From NCBI GenBank assembly GCA_964535825.1, contig CAZHUC010000003.1, forward strand, positions 150,328-214,327: 64,000 bases of DNA, written 5' to 3'. Each line of letters opens with the position of its first letter. The stretch's first letter is position 1. Both the position numbers and the translations under genes were made by a program. This DNA comes from CAZAQK01 sp964535825 (lineage in GTDB: Bacteria > Pseudomonadota > Alphaproteobacteria > Rickettsiales > SXRF01). The notes beneath the pieces were generated by a model. It was not told where the DNA came from. It made no database searches and was given only the letters and a program-made list of their open reading frames with translations. Positions 15,702 through 24,078 of the stretch are shown piece after piece.

Positions 15702-18119
15702 TCAGTAAAACTCCGGCAGGGTGGCGAACTGTCCGCCTGCCGCAATGAGGTTCTTGATATCGCCTGCCAGAATGGCGCGTATATCATCCATATGTTCAAA
15801 GCTTACGCGCAGGCCGATCGAGTCGTGCTCCTGTTTAAGCAGGAGCTCACCCTTCTGGCGGTGCATGCGCCGTAACATATCGGCATCGTAGTCATTCAGG
15901 CCGGAATGCTCCGAGCTGTAGGGCTGTGTTACATCATCCGGCAGGTACAAGCGGGTAGCACATGACCGCCTTAGTGTTTGCAACACATCGCTATCCTGCA
16001 ATTCCTGTGCATGATGCAATGTGCTTACCACCAACACGTTGTTCTGCTTGAGCATCTCTAGCAGGCTTTCAAGGCGCGGCGCAAAGAAACTGTTCTCGAG
16101 TAGTCGCAATGCATCGTGCAATACAATGATAGTAGGCACACCATCCAGCTGGCTGATGATGCGATGCGTGAGGTAAGAGAACACCGGTACAGTAAGCTGG
16201 CTGGCAATAATATGATCGCTTATATCGAATGCCTGCATGGGGTTGCTGAGATCGAGCGACTCAACATGCGCATCAAAAAGTCCTGCGAATTGCCCACGCC
16301 CGTGGAAATGTGAGAACAGCTGTGCCAGCTCGACATCCATCCTCTCCAGGATGGTTATAAAACCGGTCATATGGCGTTGATGCTCGCCGGATTCGAAAAG
16401 CTCAGCGATCGCTTGCCGCAGCAGCTCCCTTTGTGAATCGTTTATTGTACCCAGTGGCTCAATAAGTGCACCACACCATGCCAGCAGGAATGATTGGTTG
16501 CGCGGGGAGTTTTCGAGCAGGAACGGGTTAAGTCCGTACCCTTCATGTTTATATGCCCCGAACGGGAGCAGGTGATAACGGCCATTGGCTTTCTCAAAGA
16601 ATAGCCGCGAAGACTGTTGTGCATCGAATACAAAGATCTTGGGTTTGTATTTCAATGATGTGGTAACCAGGAAATTAAGTAGTACCGTGCCTATGCTGTC
16701 CTGGAAAGAATTGTAATCGAACAGCAGCGTATGTCCGTTATCCTGGAAGTGTAAGTTGAAGAAGTAAGGAGAGTTCACAGTGGTTGGGATCAATGCCAGC
16801 GCATCTCCCCAATGGTTATTCTTGCTGCTGCCATTAGGAAACAGATTCAAGCGGCAGAACCCTGCCATCTCGGGTGAGACGATCGTATCCTGCCTGCGTA
16901 TGAATTCGAAGTTGCATGGCAGCTGCGACCAGAAGGCTTCCTCCAGCTTGATATCTTCGCGGATAACAATGATACCGACTTCAGCGAATTTTTGCTGGAT
17001 GCGGGACATCTCGGCTTCCAGCTGGCTGAAATCATCTACCAGCACCATGATGGTGGTTTGCTGCCTGCCGTAGTCGATCGGCTTTCTACGGTTAGGGTGC
17101 ATCTTTGATTCCAGCCCGCTCTGTCGGTAAGAATAAGGATCTTCGCTCATCTCGAAGATCATTTTCTGAGCCCTGTAGGGTTTTGTAGCGATGGCGGCTG
17201 GAATGTAATGGAATGACTGGCTGATGATGAATTCACTCGGATACTGGAGGATGGTATCGACCGTAGACAGAGGAACTTCCTGATAATGCTTGAGCGTGAG
17301 GATGCCTGCAAACCTGCGATCACCTTTGGCGGTTTTGGTCTCAAGTGCATTATACCCGAATATCAGGTCAGTGCTGCACAGTGCCTTATCAATAGTGCTA
17401 TAGGTTACGGGAAAGTGGTCTGGCCGGAGGTTATAAACCATGCTCAGAAATTCCATTGGCTCAGAATAGAAAATGGTTTTTCCCGGCATATTCAGTGTTT
17501 CATCGGCGAGGCGTTCCCGTACGCCAAGACATTCCGCATTGTAATGCTGGCGGATGACGTTGAGTATCTTATCAACGGTGTCGGTTAGCTTGTTCAGTGA
17601 CTCACTCAGGTAAGCATTACGGAAGGCCCGGTTCGTATCCGGAAGCACCACATGCTTCAGGTTCTGCTGGTCGAATAATTCAGCAGGCTGACCACTATAG
17701 GCAACGGTAATATATATCTCGTTGTGATATTGTTGCTGCCAGTTGTTCTTCTCGCGCCATTTCTCATTCACATAATTTGCGAAATAATCTTCGTATTTGC
17801 TTTCGTGGTGCACAGGATCACGACGTCTCAGCGTGTGCATCCAGAATGCATATTTGTCGCTGTTCACGGAGTTGCCGATGGCTCGGCGGACGATATCTCG
17901 CAGTGTATTCGCACCATGGCCACTTTCGTAATTGAGGCCATATTTGTTACCGGTTATCTTGATGATCTTGAGCAATTCACCGTTCTTGGTAAGAAGTGTA
18001 TCTGGCGAGTAGTGGATAAGAAAAGGGATGAAGTCGGATTGGTCGTGATACTCGCCAGCGGAGGTATCCTGTCTTGGCTTTTCACTTTGTTCTGTATCTG
18101 TGTTCCGTAATGAAAACAT
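15702..18119 (-). CDS. virB4: VirB4-like T4SS protein with degenerate Walker motifs
   Basis: A full-length 805-residue VirB4/CagE-type protein, normally the ATPase that powers T4SS assembly. Family landmarks surround the nucleotide site: PYFFNLHFQDNGHTLLF (451-467), VLLNFLVTTSLKYKPKIFVFD (479-499) and the C-terminal LRRSCATRLYLPD. At the Walker A position (468-475) the sequence is DYNSFQDS where GPTGxGKS/T is expected. At Walker B (about 662-676) the acidic pair reads VLHDALRLLE, not VLDEAW. The later 'ATQ' sensor reads STLHHAQ. The frame has no stops or shifts and codon use is ordinary, so this is a maintained protein that probably cannot hydrolyse ATP. Rickettsial Rvh systems are known to keep a second divergent VirB4 copy. 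No VirB3 is fused or adjacent. Confidence 0.9.
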   Translation of the reverse strand: MFSLRNTDTEQSEKPRQDTSAGEYHDQSDFIPFLIHYSPDTLLTKNGELLKIIKITGNKYGLNYESGHGANTLRDIVRRAIGNSVNSDKYAFWMHTLRRRDPVHHESKYEDYFANYVNEKWREKNNWQQQYHNEIYITVAYSGQPAELFDQQNLKHVVLPDTNRAFRNAYLSESLNKLTDTVDKILNVIRQHYNAECLGVRERLADETLNMPGKTIFYSEPMEFLSMVYNLRPDHFPVTYSTIDKALCSTDLIFGYNALETKTAKGDRRFAGILTLKHYQEVPLSTVDTILQYPSEFIISQSFHYIPAAIATKPYRAQKMIFEMSEDPYSYRQSGLESKMHPNRRKPIDYGRQQTTIMVLVDDFSQLEAEMSRIQQKFAEVGIIVIREDIKLEEAFWSQLPCNFEFIRRQDTIVSPEMAGFCRLNLFPNGSSKNNHWGDALALIPTTVNSPYFFNLHFQDNGHTLLFDYNSFQDSIGTVLLNFLVTTSLKYKPKIFVFDAQQSSRLFFEKANGRYHLLPFGAYKHEGYGLNPFLLENSPRNQSFLLAWCGALIEPLGTINDSQRELLRQAIAELFESGEHQRHMTGFITILERMDVELAQLFSHFHGRGQFAGLFDAHVESLDLSNPMQAFDISDHIIASQLTVPVFSYLTHRIISQLDGVPTIIVLHDALRLLENSFFAPRLESLLEMLKQNNVLVVSTLHHAQELQDSDVLQTLRRSCATRLYLPDDVTQPYSSEHSGLNDYDADMLRRMHRQKGELLLKQEHDSIGLRVSFEHMDDIRAILAGDIKNLIAAGGQFATLPEFY

Positions 18120-18265
18120 GGTAACCTGACCGCCTGAATAAACATTCCTGACTGTACGCTAGCAAACCGTTCTTAAGAAAATATAAACCAGCCACGGCAA
18201 ACCAGCATAGCCGTTATCAGTATATCAGGAAATTATGACAGTTTATTGACAGTATGCGTGCTTAA

Positions 18266-18613
18266 TTAGCAACCGCTGAAGTTACCCACTGCACCTGCCA
18301 CGGTCGTGGCGTTCATGATGACAGCGATACCCACTGCCACGGTGATGGCAAGACCCCATGATACCTTGCCAAGCGTAGCCCCTACGCCGACCACAAGCAC
18401 TGCCAGTGTGGAAAGGCCACGGCCAAGGTTACCTGAGAACATGGTCACGATATTACATAATACGGTACCCATCGGGGTAACCGAGTTGCCCCCTGCAAAC
18501 AGGGCTGAGGCCAGCACCATGTAAATGGCAGCCGCAAGGGCAAGCAATGCAAACATCCTGTATTGCACAAGCTTTTCCTGCTCTACAGTGGCTGTGGTGG
18601 CGGTATTTTTCAT
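18266..18613 (-). CDS. virB2: VirB2-like T4SS major pilin
   Basis: A 115-residue small hydrophobic protein leading the vir locus. The start at 18613 is chosen because GAGGA lies 5-6 bases upstream; longer frames lack this. A long hydrophobic signal (about 20-42, ending ALFAGGNS) is followed by two further hydrophobic helices, TLAVLVVGVGATLGKVSWGLAI and VAVGIAVIMNATTVAGAVG, as in VirB2/TrbC pilins. Two cysteines are present, one at the very C-terminus. A candidate promoter lies upstream, so transcription of the locus probably begins here. It lies 146 bases before virB4. Confidence 0.8.
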   Translation of the reverse strand: MKNTATTATVEQEKLVQYRMFALLALAAAIYMVLASALFAGGNSVTPMGTVLCNIVTMFSGNLGRGLSTLAVLVVGVGATLGKVSWGLAITVAVGIAVIMNATTVAGAVGNFSGC

Positions 18614-18654
18614 AATGATCCTCATAATCTTGTCATTGGTCCTTTTGACGCATG

Positions 18655-18682
18655 ATAATAATATAACATACGAATGTGACAA
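18655..18682 (-). promoter_or_regulatory. Candidate promoter of the vir locus
   Basis: On the minus strand TTGTCA (RC of 18677-18682) and TATTAT (RC of 18655-18660) are separated by 16 bases. They lie about 40 bases upstream of the virB2 ATG. A second TTGTCA lies 12 bases further up. The 259-base region between virB2 and ridA is very A/T-rich and must hold divergent promoters. Confidence 0.4.
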
Positions 18683-18872
18683 TTTTTTGACAATTTAACA
18701 CTATTTCTAAATTTTTTTTGCATTATATGAATACCTGCAAAAATTATTTATAAACAGCATGATAACCGAGCTATTATCTAACGGGTGTATTAAATTTTGG
18801 TTAAAGCAGTACCGGGGGTTGCAAATTCTCCTTTATGCGGCTAGAGCAGGTTAGTAATCAACGAGGATAAAT

Positions 18873-19343
18873 ATGACAAATTCTATTGAAAAAAAGCTCG
18901 CAGAACTAGGCATTTCATTGCCGCCATCATCAGCGCCTGCCGCCAATTACATACCTTTTGTTGTTACCGGAAATCTTGTGTTTATTTCAGGTCAGGTGCC
19001 GATAAAAGACGGCAAAATTCAGGATGTGGGTAAGGTCGGAAAAGACTTTACCGTAGAGCAGGCGCAGGCCACGGCAAAATTGTGCGGCCTCAATTTACTT
19101 TCGCATTTGAAAACTGCTTGTGGTGGCGATCTGGGTCGTGTGAAAAAGTGCGTAAAACTTGGTATTTTTGTACGTTCTGCTGAAGGGTTCATCGAGCAAC
19201 CGAAAGTAGCGAACGGCGTATCCGACCTGATGGTTACGGTATTCGGCGATGCAGGTAAACACGCGCGCGCAGCAGTGGGTGTGAATGAGTTACCATTCGG
19301 TGTTGCCGTAGAAGTTGACGGTGTGTTCGAAATAGCTGCATGA
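18873..19343 (+). CDS. RidA/YjgF-family protein
   Basis: A 156-residue member of the RidA/YjgF/UK114 superfamily, in the longer subgroup of about 150 residues. RidA proteins hydrolyse reactive enamine/imine intermediates, but this subgroup is less well defined. Typical segments are FVVTGNLVFISGQVPIKDGK and a C-terminal ARAAVGVNELPFGVAVEVDGVFEI. In this subgroup the RidA arginine appears within the KHARAAVG block. GAGGA precedes the ATG by about 8 bases. The stop overlaps the start of the TraX-like gene (ATGA), so the two are translationally coupled although their functions look unrelated. Confidence 0.9.
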   Translation: MTNSIEKKLAELGISLPPSSAPAANYIPFVVTGNLVFISGQVPIKDGKIQDVGKVGKDFTVEQAQATAKLCGLNLLSHLKTACGGDLGRVKKCVKLGIFVRSAEGFIEQPKVANGVSDLMVTVFGDAGKHARAAVGVNELPFGVAVEVDGVFEIAA

Positions 19344-20137
19344 ACTTTTTCTCGGGTTTTTACCAGAAGGCAGAAAAACAGGGAGAGGCCTATACGGCGT
19401 TGGATGTGGTAAAGCTGCTGGCCATCATCTCCATGACCATAGATCATATAGGTGTATATATGATGCCTGAGAATTACTGGCTCAGAGCCATTGGCCGTAT
19501 TGCGGCCGTGGTGTTTTTATTTCTTGTGGGGTATTCGCGTTCCACAGAAATAAGCAAGCAGTTGATGGTGTATGCAGGCATCACCGTTGCCGCGCAGCCC
19601 TTTTTGGGATTCCCGATCTTTCCGTTCAATATTCTTGTATCCATCATCATTGCCAGATTGGCGCTGAATTATTTTGTGAAGCATAACTGGTTGCCGGCGC
19701 GCGCGCATGAGATCGTGATCCTCTGTGTAGTATTTTCTTTCCTGACCATGCCTTTTATTGAGTATGGCTCTATTGCAATATTATGTGCGGTATTCGGCCG
19801 GATGGTGCGGGAGCACCAGCAACATCACTTACATCTGGTGGCATTCAGTTGTTTTGGGTTATTTACATTCTGGCAGTATTTTACCGGTCTTTATACCGTA
19901 CCGCAAATCACTTATGTCGTGGTTACACTCGGCGGCATCATTGCATGGCTTGTCAAATGCCCGAACAAGGTGATATGGGAAAACTGGCATGAAAGCATGT
20001 GGAAAACAGGCATCACGGTGCTAAGCCGCAACACCCTGCCATATTACTTTTACCACCGTATCCTGTTCCAGATCATTGGGATGCTGATACTAGGCAAAAC
20101 CTTTGGATTTACATGGGTCTGGATGGATTTTGACTAG
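19340..20137 (+). CDS. TraX-family membrane protein
   Basis: A 265-residue polytopic membrane protein with about eight hydrophobic helices. The N-terminal block AIISMTIDHIGVYMMPENYW, then AIGRIAAVVFLFLVGYS, is the signature of the TraX family. F-plasmid TraX acetylates the N-terminus of the pilin; many chromosomal TraX-like proteins have no proven role. It is translationally coupled to ridA and lies about 0.7 kb from virB2 on the opposite strand, so pilin modification is possible but unproven. Its stop overlaps the stop of the convergent CoA-transferase gene by four bases. Confidence 0.8.
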   Translation: MNFFSGFYQKAEKQGEAYTALDVVKLLAIISMTIDHIGVYMMPENYWLRAIGRIAAVVFLFLVGYSRSTEISKQLMVYAGITVAAQPFLGFPIFPFNILVSIIIARLALNYFVKHNWLPARAHEIVILCVVFSFLTMPFIEYGSIAILCAVFGRMVREHQQHHLHLVAFSCFGLFTFWQYFTGLYTVPQITYVVVTLGGIIAWLVKCPNKVIWENWHESMWKTGITVLSRNTLPYYFYHRILFQIIGMLILGKTFGFTWVWMDFD

Positions 20138-20787
20138 GCAGACAGCCGGTCCTGAAAGTTCACAGAAAACTTCGCCTCGGTCCTTGATTGAATCTCTTCA
20201 AGGGTAACGCCATTTGCCAGTTCAATGAGGGTAAGGCCGTTCTTCCCGATCGTGAAAACGCCAAGCTCGGTGATTACCATATGCACTACTTTTTTGCCGG
20301 TTAAGGGCAGGGTACATTCCTTCACTAATTTAGCTGAGCCATCTTTTGCGTTGTGCTCCATGAGCACCACTACTTTTTTTACACCGGCCACCAGATCCAT
20401 CGCGCCGCCCATGCCTTTTACCATCTTGCCGGGCACCATCCAGTTGGCGAGGTCGCCTTCTTCGGAAACCTGCAACGCGCCGAGAATGGAAAGATCGATA
20501 TGACCACCGCGGATCATGCCGAATGACGTGGCAGAATCAAAAAACGCGCTCTTGGGAAGCTGGGTGATGGTCTGTTTGCCGGCGTTGATGAGGTCGGGGT
20601 CGATCTCGGATTTGAGCGGGAAAGGGCCCATGCCGAGCATGCCGTTCTCACTCTGCAGCGTTACGTTCATGCCAGCAGGGATGTGGTTTGCCACGAGTGT
20701 GGGCATGCCGATGCCGAGATTCACATAGAATCCGTCTTTAAGTTCTTTCGCCGCACGGCGGCACATGTCATCTTTTGTCCATGTCAT
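20134..20787 (-). CDS. scoB: 3-oxoacid CoA-transferase subunit B
   Basis: A 217-residue beta subunit of a two-subunit CoA-transferase (succinyl-CoA:3-ketoacid type), which activates acetoacetate during ketone-body or polyhydroxybutyrate breakdown. The active-site motif SENGMLG with the catalytic glutamate is present near residue 43, preceded by YVNLGIGMPTLVANH. GAMDLVAGVKKVVVLMEH and the C-terminal half also match subunit B. Its start overlaps the scoA stop (TAATG), so both subunits are coupled. A butyrate- or acetate-acetoacetate transferase is the main alternative. Confidence 0.92.
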   Translation of the reverse strand: MTWTKDDMCRRAAKELKDGFYVNLGIGMPTLVANHIPAGMNVTLQSENGMLGMGPFPLKSEIDPDLINAGKQTITQLPKSAFFDSATSFGMIRGGHIDLSILGALQVSEEGDLANWMVPGKMVKGMGGAMDLVAGVKKVVVLMEHNAKDGSAKLVKECTLPLTGKKVVHMVITELGVFTIGKNGLTLIELANGVTLEEIQSRTEAKFSVNFQDRLSA

Positions 20788-21488
20788 TATGCAGCGTCCC
20801 TCGTGGTGGCGAATTCAATGCGTTTTTCGTAATTCGTGCCTTTGAAGATGCGTTGCACGAAGATGCTCGGCGTGTGGATGGCATCGGCGTCGATCTCGCC
20901 GGGCTGCACCAGTTCTTCCACTTCGGCCACGGTGACCTTGCCGGCCATGGCCATCATCGGGTTGAAATTGCGAGCGGTCTTGCGGAATACGAGGTTGCCT
21001 TCCGTGTCGCCCTTCCAGGCTTTCACGATGGCGAGATCGGCCTTGAGTGCGGTTTCCATCACATAATGTTCGCCGCCGAATTCACGGGTTTCCTTACCTT
21101 CGGCCACAATAGTGCCGTAGCCTGTTTTGGTAAAAAAGGCAGGGATGCCACAGCCACCGGCGCGGATGCGCTCGGCCAGCGTGCCCTGCGGGTTGAATTC
21201 CAGTTCCAGCTCGCCGGAGAGATATTGCTTCTCGAAGGTTTTATTCTCACCCACATAGGATGAGATCATCTTCTTAATGCGTTTATCCTGAAGCAATATG
21301 CCCAGCCCGAAATCGTCGACACCGCAGTTATTGCTGATGATGGTGAGGTTCTTTACACCGGCCTGTTCGATGGCCTTGATGCAGTTTTCCGGGATGCCGC
21401 AGAGGCCAAAGCCCCCGGACATAATGGTCATGCCGTCTTTTAACAAGCCCTGGAGGGCAGAAGAGGCGTCTTTATAGATTTTGCTCAT
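20787..21488 (-). CDS. scoA: 3-oxoacid CoA-transferase subunit A
   Basis: A 233-residue alpha subunit. The CoA-binding segment MSGGFGLCGIPENCIKAI appears at about residues 20-37, followed by NLTIISNNCGVDDFGLG. GELELEFNPQGTLAERIRAGGCGIPAFFT and the GDTEGNLVFRKTARNFNP block complete the family pattern. It is first in a two-gene unit with scoB. The 226-base region between its start and the divergent DUF2336 gene at 21718 is A/T-rich and presumably holds both promoters; I see no other gene in it. Confidence 0.93.
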   Translation of the reverse strand: MSKIYKDASSALQGLLKDGMTIMSGGFGLCGIPENCIKAIEQAGVKNLTIISNNCGVDDFGLGILLQDKRIKKMISSYVGENKTFEKQYLSGELELEFNPQGTLAERIRAGGCGIPAFFTKTGYGTIVAEGKETREFGGEHYVMETALKADLAIVKAWKGDTEGNLVFRKTARNFNPMMAMAGKVTVAEVEELVQPGEIDADAIHTPSIFVQRIFKGTNYEKRIEFATTRDAA

Positions 21489-21717
21489 GGCCCAGCACTA
21501 TAATGGCCCGGTAATAAACTGCAATAGCAGAAACATACCCATAAAAGTTAAAAATAATGATAAATTTTAGTTAACTTTAACCATTCTTTTACATGTATTT
21601 AGTAGAATTAATAATTAAATCAACGAGGAAGTTGTCCTTTGATATTGCATTAGTGTGTTGAAGTAGTTATATTTTTGCAAAGTTAAAAGAAAATTAGCAC
21701 ACAGGGCACTTCCCATG

Positions 21718-22866
21718 ATGAATGTAACGGGAATGGACGTTAAGAAACTCACCACTGAGCCTTCTGGTCGTGTGCGTAGCATGATAACGGCTAAGATCGC
21801 CGCCGATTACCGTTCCGGTAATTTCACAAAGGCGGAAGCCGAGATCGCCGCCGATATTTTCCGTATTCTCGTAAAAGACGTTGAAAGAAAAGTTCGCAAA
21901 ACACTGTCTGAACAGCTGTGTATGTGCGCGAATGTGCCGCATGATATCATTATGCAGCTGGCTCAGGATGAGGCAGAAGTGGCGCTGCCGATACTCGAGC
22001 ACTCTATCGTGCTTACCGAAGATGATCTGATGGCGATCGTCCGCAGTACCGGAGAGGTGATAAAGCTTTGTGCCATCGCTCGCCGCGATACGATCTCAAG
22101 CGGGCTGTCGTCGTGTCTGATCGATACGCATAATGAAACGGTGCTGACCTCTCTGTTCGAGAACCGTGGTGCGAACATCGCAGAGAAAGACATGCTGGCG
22201 GCGTGGAGTCAGGTATCTTCAAGCAAGACATTGCTTGAAACGCTTGTGCATCGTGGCGGGTTGTCGTTAACGGTTGCTGAGAAGATATATTATGTAGTGA
22301 GTGATGATCTGAAACGCCAGATGGCGCGCTCCTACAAGATCGGCCTGCCGGTCGCAAATAAGGCTTCAAACGATGCACGCGAGTGGGAAATGCTCGGTAT
22401 ATTGCCGACCGATGGTGCGATCAGCCCGACCAATGATGAAGATGTGGAGGATCTGGTTGACCAGTTATATATGGGCAACCGACTGACACATTCTCTGCTC
22501 ATCCGCTCACTGTGTGTTGGTGCGCTAAGTATTTTCGAGGCAGGTATCGCACGACTGGCCGGTGTGCCGCGCGTTAATGCGCGTATCTTGCTGATGGATT
22601 CAGGCTCGCTTGGGTTCAAAGCCATTTATCGTACATCCAATATGCCGGAAGGCTTCTATGAGGCTATTCGCGTGCTATTGCGCATCAGCCTTGAGGAAAC
22701 CGAGTTCGGCCGTACGAAACGTGCCGACTTCCGTAAATGCATCATCGACCGTATCTATATGGAAGGGCATCACCGCTCTGTAGAGAATATGGAATACCTG
22801 CTTTCCATCATCGGTGGCAAAATAGGCGGGGGGAATGTCAGTGCAGCAGTCGCCACGGTCCACTAA
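21718..22866 (+). CDS. DUF2336 protein 1
   Basis: A protein of about 382 residues in the alphaproteobacterial DUF2336 family, which has no assigned biochemical role and reads as HEAT-like helical repeats. The signature lies at about residues 58-100: DVERKVRKTLSEQL, then NVPHDIIMQLAQDEAEVALPILEHS and LTEDDLMAIV. Two adjacent ATG codons (21715, 21718) could start it. It is a tandem paralogue of the next gene and has no signal peptide or membrane segment. The shared block 'ARLAGVPRVNARILLMDSG' versus 'AVLAKLPVENASALINDRG' of the second copy shows the relationship. Confidence 0.88.
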   Translation: MNVTGMDVKKLTTEPSGRVRSMITAKIAADYRSGNFTKAEAEIAADIFRILVKDVERKVRKTLSEQLCMCANVPHDIIMQLAQDEAEVALPILEHSIVLTEDDLMAIVRSTGEVIKLCAIARRDTISSGLSSCLIDTHNETVLTSLFENRGANIAEKDMLAAWSQVSSSKTLLETLVHRGGLSLTVAEKIYYVVSDDLKRQMARSYKIGLPVANKASNDAREWEMLGILPTDGAISPTNDEDVEDLVDQLYMGNRLTHSLLIRSLCVGALSIFEAGIARLAGVPRVNARILLMDSGSLGFKAIYRTSNMPEGFYEAIRVLLRISLEETEFGRTKRADFRKCIIDRIYMEGHHRSVENMEYLLSIIGGKIGGGNVSAAVATVH

Positions 22867-23983
22867 TATGAAGTCAGGCATACTTACCCTGAGCGAAGAA
22901 GATGTGAATCGCCTCCTTCGGGATACGACCTCAGATACGCGTATCGACATGACCGATCGTATCGCTGGCGCATATTCGAAGACGGTGCTCAGCCAGCAGG
23001 AAAATCTGATAGCGGAACAAATATTCCGTTTATTGCTGCGTGATACAGAAGTGCGCGTGCGCATGTCGCTGGCAGAACATGTGAAGGCCAGCCCGTCCAT
23101 TCCCCATGACATCATCAAGAAACTGGCAAAGGATGTGGAAGAGGTGGCACTTCCAGTGCTTCAGCATTCTGAAGTGCTTACCGATGATGATCTGGTGGAT
23201 CTTGTGCACTCCACGGGAGATCTTTCCAAGCATCTAGCCATCAGCAAACGCAAGAACGTATCTGTAATGGTATCTGATACATTGCTTGGCAAAGGTAATA
23301 ACAAGGTAGCAGCCACGCTTGCCAACAATGAAGGTGCGGTTATTTCAGAAACCGGAATGAGTAAGATCATTGAGGCGCATGGTTCGAATGAAGAGATCAT
23401 GGAGTCGTTGACCAAGCGTGAAAATCTGCCGGTTGCCGCTGTGAACAAGCTCATCAATGTGGTGTCGTCTAAACTCGCAGAAACCCTCAAACAGAAATAT
23501 AATGTCTCGGCAGAGCATATCGATCAGGAAGTAGAAAAGGCTCGCGAGAAGGAAACGCTTCAGGTTATCCGTCACGCGCGTTCGTCAGAAGATGTAATGA
23601 AGCTCATCACGCAGCTGCGTGCGTTCAATCGCCTGACGCCATCCATTATTCTGAGTGCACTCTGCCAGGGTAACTTTGAATTCTTTGAAGCAAGCCTTGC
23701 GGTGCTTGCCAAGCTGCCGGTAGAAAATGCCAGCGCGCTGATTAATGACCGTGGTGAGTTGGGCTTCCGTGCTATTTACAACAAGTCCGGTCTGCCGGAT
23801 GCCATGTTCCCTGCTGTCAACATGCTGCTTAGGATCGTTCACCAGCTGCATGGTGAGGGTGAGCAGCCGGGCGGGGCGCAATATGCCAACCGCATCGTGG
23901 AGCGTATTCTGCAACAGGCAGAAGATTCCCAGATGGCCAATCTGTCCTATATCATAGCACTTGTTCGCCGTGTGTCGCAGTAA
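22835..23983 (+). CDS. DUF2336 protein 2
   Basis: A 382-residue second DUF2336 protein, overlapping the first gene by 32 bases if it starts at 22835, where a G-rich ribosome-binding site (GGCGGGGGG) is available. A start at ATG 22868, one base after the previous stop, is also possible; the family-like part LTLSEEDVNRLLRD begins just after it. The diagnostic EVRVRMSLAEHVKASPSIPHD and LAKDVEEVALPVLQHSEVLTDDDL are present at about 72-115. Sequence identity with copy 1 is moderate, so the duplication is not recent. The function is unknown. Confidence 0.88.
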   Translation: MSVQQSPRSTNMKSGILTLSEEDVNRLLRDTTSDTRIDMTDRIAGAYSKTVLSQQENLIAEQIFRLLLRDTEVRVRMSLAEHVKASPSIPHDIIKKLAKDVEEVALPVLQHSEVLTDDDLVDLVHSTGDLSKHLAISKRKNVSVMVSDTLLGKGNNKVAATLANNEGAVISETGMSKIIEAHGSNEEIMESLTKRENLPVAAVNKLINVVSSKLAETLKQKYNVSAEHIDQEVEKAREKETLQVIRHARSSEDVMKLITQLRAFNRLTPSIILSALCQGNFEFFEASLAVLAKLPVENASALINDRGELGFRAIYNKSGLPDAMFPAVNMLLRIVHQLHGEGEQPGGAQYANRIVERILQQAEDSQMANLSYIIALVRRVSQ

Positions 23984-24078
23984 GTCGCTGTTAATAATTT
24001 TCCCCTAATGTCCGCTTTACACTTACTTTCACTCCACCTATCATCGCTTAAGCAATTAACCATTACCCGGTAGTTTTC

